The notes below the pieces were generated by a model. It was given only the letters and a program-made list of their open reading frames with translations. It was not told the origin of the DNA and made no database searches. The position numbers and the translations under genes were made by a program. Shown piece after piece: positions 1-4,383 of a stretch of 6,071 nucleotides of DNA (within the stretch, counting starts at the first letter, position 1; every line of letters begins with the position of its first letter). The DNA is from an uncultured Bacteroidales bacterium (GTDB lineage: Bacteria; Bacteroidota; Bacteroidia; Bacteroidales; Bacteroidaceae): NCBI GenBank assembly GCA_937896105.1, contig CALBKR010000158.1, forward strand, positions 1 to 6,071. The letters are read 5' to 3'.

Positions 1-48
1 GTTCATACGGAACATTAATTTGGCATACAGTAATTCCAATTTGTTCAT
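1..48 (-). CDS. Start of a probable GspF/PilC-type pilus membrane protein (3' end outside window)
   Basis: On the minus strand an ATG at 48-46 opens a frame that stays open to the window edge, giving 16 residues (MNKLELLYAKLMFRMN). The ATG lies one base after the TAA of the upstream ATPase gene. It is preceded by a GGGGA Shine-Dalgarno-like sequence (62-58) with a 9-base gap, which sits inside the last codons of the ATPase. This spacing is typical of translational coupling in an operon. In type IV pilus and type II secretion operons the ATPase gene is commonly followed by the polytopic inner-membrane platform protein (GspF/PilC/PilR). The short basic start is compatible with that, but 16 residues cannot prove a family. 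The assignment rests on gene order and is an inference. Confidence 0.4.
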   Translation of the reverse strand, partial: MNKLELLYAKLMFRMN

Positions 49-49
49 A

Positions 50-1081
50 TTAGTATGTCCCCGGTTGATCCAATTGACCGACCCAACGTTCCAGTTCATC
101 AACACTGATGATACCTTGTAACATTAACGATGCGGCGGCTTCTTTTAGTGTGCGGCCATCCATTTCTTCCAGCCAATAACGTACCGCACCATCGGTATTA
201 CCCGACAGGGCCAGACGTAAAAATTCACTGTTTGTGATGATAATTTCACCGGCTTTGACACGACCAATGTTGCCCGTACCATTGCAATGCGAACAACCTG
301 GGCCACGCTGATACACCTGGCGCAGTCCCAGTTCACCGAACGCATCCATCACACGACGATACGCCCCGCGTTCTGGATGATTTGCCAATGGCTCGCGACA
401 ATGTGGACAAACTTTTTTGAACAAACGCATCGACACCAAACCACGCATCAGCGTTTCTTCCTTTAACTTAAACGGTTCAACCCCTAAATCTAACAGACGT
501 GTTAACGCCGCCATGGCAGAATTCGCGTGCAGTGTTGTCCACACATTATGCCCCGACAACGCCCCGCGTACCGTCAGTTCCGCCGCCGCCAACGTACGAA
601 TTTCCCCCACCATCAGCGTATCCGGGTCACTGCGCAACGCGGCCGCCAACGCTTCGACATATTTTTCTTCGCGCTGTTCTTCGTTGGTTGTATTTACCAC
701 CGGCATCTGACGCGCGCCAAAAATCTTTTGTTCAACGGGATTTTCCACCGTAATCATATTGATTTCATAATTACGTTCTTTCAGCATCAACGACATATTT
801 CGCACCAACGTCGTCGATTTACCAGAACTGGTTGGCCCCGCCACAATAACCAACCCCGTTGGAAACGAACGCATACGTGCCAACAGACGTTGTTCATACG
901 GGCCAAATTCTTGTTCTGTCCTGATACCTTCGGACGGATTATCATACAGCAATCGCATAACCGCATATCGCGTACCAAACGCAATCGGGTTAAACTGCAT
1001 ACGCACCCCCAGCACCCCCGACGGCAGGTATAAATCCTTGGTTCCGCGCAGTGGTGTGCGTCCATCTTTCTGTGTATTGCC
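50..1081 (-). CDS. GspE/PilB-superfamily secretion/pilus assembly ATPase, PilQ-like (N-terminus missing)
   Basis: Cytoplasmic hexameric ATPase that would power pilus assembly or secretion. Counting from the GTG at 1015: Walker A GPTSSGKST (60-68), acidic Asp box around ENPVE (91-95), Walker B LMVGEIR (134-140, catalytic Glu138) and His box TTLHANSA (160-167). A zinc-type tetracysteine site follows (C203/C206 and C241/C244), as in GspE, PilB and IncI-type PilQ but not in PilT or DotB. The GTG at 1015 is not the true start. The same frame continues to about 1081 with family-like sequence (DGRTPLRG, then LYLPSGVLG) and only meets a stop at 1091-1093. The usual N-terminal ~150-200 residues are therefore missing, cut at the junction. 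The C-terminus is intact (TAA at 52-50), and a second pilus-type gene starts one base later. No Ile codon among 13 is ATA, unlike the genes to the right. PilQ-like versus PilB/GspE is less certain than the superfamily. Confidence 0.88.
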   Translation of the reverse strand, partial: GNTQKDGRTPLRGTKDLYLPSGVLGVRMQFNPIAFGTRYAVMRLLYDNPSEGIRTEQEFGPYEQRLLARMRSFPTGLVIVAGPTSSGKSTTLVRNMSLMLKERNYEINMITVENPVEQKIFGARQMPVVNTTNEEQREEKYVEALAAALRSDPDTLMVGEIRTLAAAELTVRGALSGHNVWTTLHANSAMAALTRLLDLGVEPFKLKEETLMRGLVSMRLFKKVCPHCREPLANHPERGAYRRVMDAFGELGLRQVYQRGPGCSHCNGTGNIGRVKAGEIIITNSEFLRLALSGNTDGAVRYWLEEMDGRTLKEAAASLMLQGIISVDELERWVGQLDQPGTY

Positions 1082-1096
1082 ATATCGGCCTTAGCG
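1079..1096. other. Probable chimeric junction between two genomes
   Basis: Left of this point the minus strand encodes a pilus ATPase up to about codon 1079-1081. Right of it the plus strand encodes a Kelch mutarotase from about 1084-1096. Both genes lose their 5' ends here and point away from each other, with no promoter, intergenic DNA, inverted repeat, target duplication or transposase. Codon use changes abruptly: ATA is absent from 13 Ile codons on the left and frequent on the right. A head-to-head join of two truncated genes from different taxa is best explained by misassembly. A real recombination event is the less likely alternative. The exact base cannot be fixed by eye. Confidence 0.72.
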
Positions 1097-3462
1097 CCGG
1101 GGGATACGGAGGAACTGATTTCCCCAACGTTCCCTGTGCCGATGGCGGAGAGAAGGTTTACTACCCACGAGCCTACGGTGCAAGTGTCCAGGTACCCGGC
1201 GGCGTTGTCTATTTAGGCGGAGAGGATGCTGTAGCATCCATTAGCGAGTGCCTGTTCATCAGTGCCAAAGACAGCACAACGACCCGGATACCATCCCTGC
1301 CTAAGGGGTTAGACAACTTTGCCGCTACTTACCACAGCGGCACGCTTTGGGTCGCAGGAGGAGAGACGGACGGCATACCCAACAAAGAGATATATGCAAT
1401 GCCCTTTCCCAATGGCGAGGCTTGGGATGTTGTAGCTACCCTTCCCGATGACTGTCGCCTGCAACCTTGCCTGGCAGTACAGAATACAAATGCAGGCACT
1501 GCCCTGTTCATCTTCGGCGGCTACCAGCCAAAAGGCAAAGGGATGGAAGCTAAGGTTCATACAGACGGCATATATATACCCATCACAAAACTCAAGAAAG
1601 GCGGTGTAGCACCGGGAGAATGGAAACGGACAGCCCCGACCCTTGCTTGGGCTGCCGACGGCAAGAGCGGACAGCAAATCCAGGCTATAGTAGGAAGCTC
1701 CTGCGCCACAATGGGTTACAGCCACATTTTATTCTTTGGTGGTGTCGACCACGATATATTCCTCAGTGCGATTGAAGAGCGACAAGACGACCAATATAAG
1801 CGTCACGCACCCGAGTGGTACAAATTCCGCAAGGATGTGCTCATATACCACACCGTGACCGACTCTTGGGGACTCTTGCCCGGCAACAGTCTGTTGGCAC
1901 GCGCAGGAGCCTGCCTTACTTCCACGGATGATGGCAGTTGGATTTACAGTGGTGGAGAACTTATGCCCGGTGTACGCAGTGCAGATGTTACAGAGATAAA
2001 GGTGAGCAACGAAAAAGATTTCGGTTGGATTAACTGGACGATACTTGTAATCTATCTTGCAGGGATGTTGGGAATGGGTTTCTACTTTATGCGCAAGGAG
2101 AAGGGTGCCAACGATTTCTTCAAAGGCGGCGGCCGCATTCCCTGGTGGGCTGCCGGCATAAGCATCTATGCAACAATGCTATCGGCAATTACATATATGA
2201 CAATCCCTGCCAAGGCCTACAATACAGACTGGACCTACTATCCTATGCTGTGGATGATACTGCTTGTCAGTTTTCCTGTCATAAAGTATTATCTCCCCTA
2301 CTTCCGCAAGCTCAATGTCACCAGTGCATACGAAATCTTAGAGAAGCGTTTCAACCTCTTTACAAGAACTCTGGCCTCTACACTATTCTGCATATTTATG
2401 ATTGTGCGTATGGCCATCGTGCTCTATCTTCCATCACTGGCACTAACAGCAGTTACGGGAATAGACATATACCTGTGCATTGTGCTTATGGGACTGATAA
2501 CCATCATCTATTGTACTATGGGTGGAGTGACGGCGGTCATTTGGGGTGATGTCGTACAGGGTATAATACTTGTGTTCGGAGCCTTGTTTGCCGCAGTATA
2601 CCTGATATTAGGCACAGAGGGCGGATTGAGCGGATGCATCGACATTGCCTTGGAGAACGACAAACTGCGGCTGTTCGATTTCAGCAATTCGTGGTCACAG
2701 GCAACATGGTGGGTCATTATACTTGGAGGACTTGCCAATAACCTTATATCATATACATCGGACCAGACAGTCATACAGCGCTACCTCACCACATCGGATG
2801 AAAAATCGGCCGGTCGCAGTATTTTAGTCAACGGCCTGATGAGTGTATTCATCTCCGTGGTCTTTTATATAATTGGCACCGGACTCTACACGTTCTACAA
2901 CACTCACCCGGCAGAGTTGGATGTTACAATGCAGCAATCGGACGCCATCTTCCCCTTCTTTATGATGAGCCAGATGCCTGCCGGTGTAGCAGGTGCACTC
3001 ATTGCAGCCATTTTTGCAGCGACAATGAGTACAATTTCCAGCAACATCAACAGCGTTGCAACAGCATTCTCTATTGATTTCTGGAAACGTTTCCGCCCAT
3101 CAACAAGTGATTCACAACTGGTATCGGTAGCCCGTTGGGCTTCAGTAGCAAGCGGTATGGTGGGGCTTTTGCTTGCCCTGTTTATGGCCACTTGGGAAAT
3201 ACAGTCGTTCCTGGACTTCTTCAACGAAGCTTTAGGGCTGCTCACCAGCGGCCTTGGCGGGCTGTTCTTTATAGCAGTCTTTATGAAGCGTGTCAAGGGC
3301 TACGCTGCACTTACAGGTTTTATAGCAGGAGAGGCGGTTGTGTTCTGGATGAGCGAATATACCGATGCCAATTTCCTCCTCTTTGGAGCCATTGGTATGG
3401 TAGTGAGCATCGTAACAGCCTGGTTGCTCTCACTCGGTTCATATTTCAAGGGCAGCAGATAA
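1084..3462 (+). CDS. Fusion of NanM-like Kelch mutarotase/epimerase and SSS-family sodium:solute symporter (N-terminus missing)
   Basis: Residues are numbered from a GTG at 1051 that is not the true start. Residues ~16-318 are a Kelch beta-propeller of the cyclically permuted mutarotase type, with Gly-Gly turns at 17-18, 56-57, 103-104, 156-157, 230-231 and 301-302 and the family-like stretch FFGGVDHDIFLSAIEE (228-243). Residues ~326-803 are a full SSS symporter with about 13 hydrophobic helices (first ~327-347, last ~773-795). The unwound first core helix reads ATMLSAITYMTIPAKAY (374-390). GGVTAVIWGDVVQG (491-504) is typical of the family, and STISS (660-664) is in the helix that forms the Na2 sodium site in SiaT-type proteins. 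Relatives of the propeller, such as E. coli NanM, interconvert N-acetylneuraminate anomers. The fusion therefore suggests Na+-driven uptake of sialic acid or a similar sugar, but the substrate is inferred. The N-terminus of SSS proteins faces outward, which would place the propeller in the periplasm. A signal peptide and the start of the propeller are missing at the junction. A strong terminator follows. Confidence 0.87.
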   Translation: MGLSAGGYGGTDFPNVPCADGGEKVYYPRAYGASVQVPGGVVYLGGEDAVASISECLFISAKDSTTTRIPSLPKGLDNFAATYHSGTLWVAGGETDGIPNKEIYAMPFPNGEAWDVVATLPDDCRLQPCLAVQNTNAGTALFIFGGYQPKGKGMEAKVHTDGIYIPITKLKKGGVAPGEWKRTAPTLAWAADGKSGQQIQAIVGSSCATMGYSHILFFGGVDHDIFLSAIEERQDDQYKRHAPEWYKFRKDVLIYHTVTDSWGLLPGNSLLARAGACLTSTDDGSWIYSGGELMPGVRSADVTEIKVSNEKDFGWINWTILVIYLAGMLGMGFYFMRKEKGANDFFKGGGRIPWWAAGISIYATMLSAITYMTIPAKAYNTDWTYYPMLWMILLVSFPVIKYYLPYFRKLNVTSAYEILEKRFNLFTRTLASTLFCIFMIVRMAIVLYLPSLALTAVTGIDIYLCIVLMGLITIIYCTMGGVTAVIWGDVVQGIILVFGALFAAVYLILGTEGGLSGCIDIALENDKLRLFDFSNSWSQATWWVIILGGLANNLISYTSDQTVIQRYLTTSDEKSAGRSILVNGLMSVFISVVFYIIGTGLYTFYNTHPAELDVTMQQSDAIFPFFMMSQMPAGVAGALIAAIFAATMSTISSNINSVATAFSIDFWKRFRPSTSDSQLVSVARWASVASGMVGLLLALFMATWEIQSFLDFFNEALGLLTSGLGGLFFIAVFMKRVKGYAALTGFIAGEAVVFWMSEYTDANFLLFGAIGMVVSIVTAWLLSLGSYFKGSR

Positions 3463-3513
3463 ATCGACACAGACACCGATATAAGGGGGAAATCCCCATA
3501 ATGTTTAGGGAAG

Positions 3514-3556
3514 CCCCCTGCAACTGATAGGAAATAAACGTTGCAGGGGGATTTTT
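3514..3556 (+). terminator. Rho-independent terminator after the mutarotase-symporter gene
   Basis: A perfect 11-bp stem is formed by CCCCCTGCAAC (3514-3524) and GTTGCAGGGGG (3540-3550) around a 15-base loop, followed by TTTTT (3552-3556). It begins 51 bases after the symporter stop codon. The stem is GC-rich at its base, as expected of a strong intrinsic terminator. No T-run exists on the other strand, so it looks unidirectional. Its right arm overlaps the -33 element of the next promoter. Confidence 0.88.
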
Positions 3557-3571
3557 ATGCCCATATCTTTG
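3541..3571 (+). promoter_or_regulatory. Bacteroidetes-type promoter of the small secreted protein gene
   Basis: TATCTTTG (3564-3571) fits the Bacteroidetes -7 consensus TAnnTTTG. TTG at 3541-3543 lies 20 bases upstream, the expected place for the -33 element. Transcription would start near 3577, leaving a leader of roughly 40 bases before the ATG at 3620. The TTG belongs to the right arm of the preceding terminator hairpin, so the two signals share DNA. The feoAB promoter has the same spacing. Confidence 0.65.
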
Positions 3572-3619
3572 CGACAGAGATAAGAGAAAAACAGGTTTAA
3601 CCATTTAAAGTTTACGACT

Positions 3620-3943
3620 ATGAAAAGAATGATGATTATTGCAGCGTTGATAGGCGGAATGCTTATGCCTGCACAGATGATGGCAAAGAACAACCAGAAT
3701 GCCAAACCTCGTATCGAGTACAAGAACAGCAAGAAAGACAAACCCGGCAACGACAGGAACTATAGACCCGGCAAACCCGGAAAGCCAATGCCTCCTGTGG
3801 TGGCAAAACGCCCGAAACCACGTCCAAGACCCATACCGAGACCTGCGCCTAAAAAGGTTTATGTATACAAGAACAACGATGCTATCAATGCAGCTGCAAC
3901 AATAATAGGCATAGCTGGTCTTATAGCACTGATTGCAGACTAA
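3620..3943 (+). CDS. Small exported Lys/Arg/Pro-rich protein with hydrophobic C-terminus, function unknown
   Basis: I do not recognise the family. The 107-residue protein starts with a clear signal peptide: MKR, then a hydrophobic Met/Ile/Ala-rich core, with likely cleavage after AQMMA (residue 22). The mature part is strongly basic. Residues ~23-60 are rich in Lys/Asn/Gly with PGKPGKP repeats, and residues 63-79 alternate Pro with Arg/Lys (KRPKPRPRPIPRPAPKK). Then follow VYVYKNN and a hydrophobic tail (DAINAAATIIGIAGLIALIAD), which could anchor in the inner membrane or form a small-residue-rich helix. There is no Cys and no His, so a metal-binding role beside feoAB is not supported. The start is backed by the signal peptide and a promoter 50 bases upstream. 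No good Shine-Dalgarno is visible, which is common in Bacteroidetes. Terminators on both sides make it a one-gene unit. Coding is credible, but function is unknown. Confidence 0.78.
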   Translation: MKRMMIIAALIGGMLMPAQMMAKNNQNAKPRIEYKNSKKDKPGNDRNYRPGKPGKPMPPVVAKRPKPRPRPIPRPAPKKVYVYKNNDAINAAATIIGIAGLIALIAD

Positions 3944-4019
3944 AAAACGGAATTTCTGAAAGTTCAAGACGAATAAAGCAAATAGCACTGCTTTTCATAC
4001 TGACAACTAATTAAAAACG

Positions 4020-4060
4020 CAGAGGAGAACGACAGCTTAAAAACGTTCTCCTCTGTTTTT
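4020..4060 (+). terminator. Strong intrinsic terminator after the small gene, possibly bidirectional
   Basis: A perfect 12-bp stem, CAGAGGAGAACG (4020-4031) with CGTTCTCCTCTG (4044-4055), encloses a 12-base loop and is followed by TTTTT (4056-4060). It lies 76 bases after the small protein's stop codon. On the other strand the same stem is followed, after two bases, by a T-run complementary to AAAAA at 4013-4017. It may therefore also stop transcription arriving from the right. Confidence 0.88.
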
Positions 4061-4140
4061 GTGCCTGCTCACGCAGACAAAAAAGATAATACAATTCAAT
4101 AATCCGGTTTATTCAACTCTGTCAACTTTCTCTGACGGTA

Positions 4141-4171
4141 CAAAATTACACACGCCCCGGCCATCGTACAA
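4141..4171 (-). promoter_or_regulatory. Possible minus-strand Bacteroidetes-type promoter
   Basis: Read on the minus strand, TAATTTTG (complement of 4141-4148) has a TTG (complement of 4169-4171) 20 bases upstream. This matches the -7/-33 pattern and spacing of the two plus-strand promoters here. No open reading frame of note lies downstream before the bidirectional terminator at 4020-4055, so a product would be a short RNA. In AT-rich DNA the match may be chance. Confidence 0.3.
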
Positions 4172-4278
4172 TAGCAAAATATTATGAATATTCGAAAAAT
4201 GTATAACAACATCTATCCAAAATGCCATAGATAGTCATAAATAACTAAAAAAAGGGGAAATTTCAGACAACATAGCTA

Positions 4279-4309
4279 TTGCCAATGTTATGAAAGAAAC
4301 TTAATTTTG
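4279..4309 (+). promoter_or_regulatory. Bacteroidetes-type promoter of feoAB
   Basis: TAATTTTG (4302-4309) matches the TAnnTTTG -7 element exactly, with TTG (4279-4281) 20 bases upstream as the -33 element. The predicted start near 4315 gives a leader of about 70 bases before the ATG at 4384. The -7 box is inside a perfect palindrome, so a repressor bound there would block this promoter. Confidence 0.7.
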
Positions 4310-4323
4310 CGTAGCAAAATTAA
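4301..4323. promoter_or_regulatory. Palindromic candidate operator over the feoAB -7 box
   Basis: The arms TTAATTTTGC (4301-4310) and GCAAAATTAA (4314-4323) are perfect reverse complements separated by GTA. The 23-base site covers the whole -7 element and the predicted transcription start. Its size and AT-rich arms suit a dimeric repressor of the Fur or DtxR/MntR type, which commonly control feo genes. The arms do not clearly match the classic Fur box, so the regulator is inferred from context. A short RNA hairpin is unlikely to be its main role because most of the left arm lies upstream of the start. Confidence 0.6.
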
Positions 4324-4383
4324 CAATTAGGCGCAGTTATCGGGGAGAATAAGCAACCCGGCGCCATAAAAAACAAGGAATAG

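Larger units (their letters stand above)
3944..4383. other. Intergenic region upstream of feoAB
   Basis: These 440 bases hold no convincing gene. From left to right: an AT-rich spacer (3944-4019), a strong terminator (4020-4060), an AT-rich stretch containing a possible minus-strand promoter (4141-4171), the feoAB promoter (4279-4309), a perfect palindrome over its -7 box (4301-4323), and a leader of about 70 bases with a possible imperfect hairpin (4330-4365). Nothing specific was seen in 4061-4140 or 4172-4278 apart from high A+T. Confidence 0.7.

Noticed and set aside
527..1033. 168-codon plus-strand open frame rich in His, Arg and Gln
   Set aside because: It is the antisense of the ATPase gene, with skewed composition and no recognisable domain.
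1051..1083. GTG at 1051 as the start of the mutarotase-symporter gene, giving an N-terminus MVCVHLSVYCH
   Set aside because: These bases are the antisense of the pilus ATPase coding sequence. There is no signal peptide, ribosome site or family similarity, so the true start lies outside this window.
1060..1110. Transposon or integron boundary as the cause of the join
   Set aside because: No terminal inverted repeat, target duplication, attachment site or recombinase gene is visible on either side.
2904..3296. 130-codon minus-strand open frame inside the symporter
   Set aside because: It is a shadow of the SSS transmembrane region with no start signals or family features.
3486..3497. GGGG-AAAT-CCCC mini-hairpin just after the symporter stop
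   Set aside because: A four-base-pair stem with no T-run; the strong terminator follows immediately and explains termination.
3605..3988. 127-codon minus-strand open frame opposite the small gene
   Set aside because: The plus-strand frame has a signal peptide, a promoter and flanking terminators. The opposite frame has none and crosses intergenic DNA.
4176..4193. AATATT-ATG-AATATT repeat in the AT-rich spacer
   Set aside because: The arms are only six bases, self-palindromic and in AT-rich DNA, so this is expected by chance.
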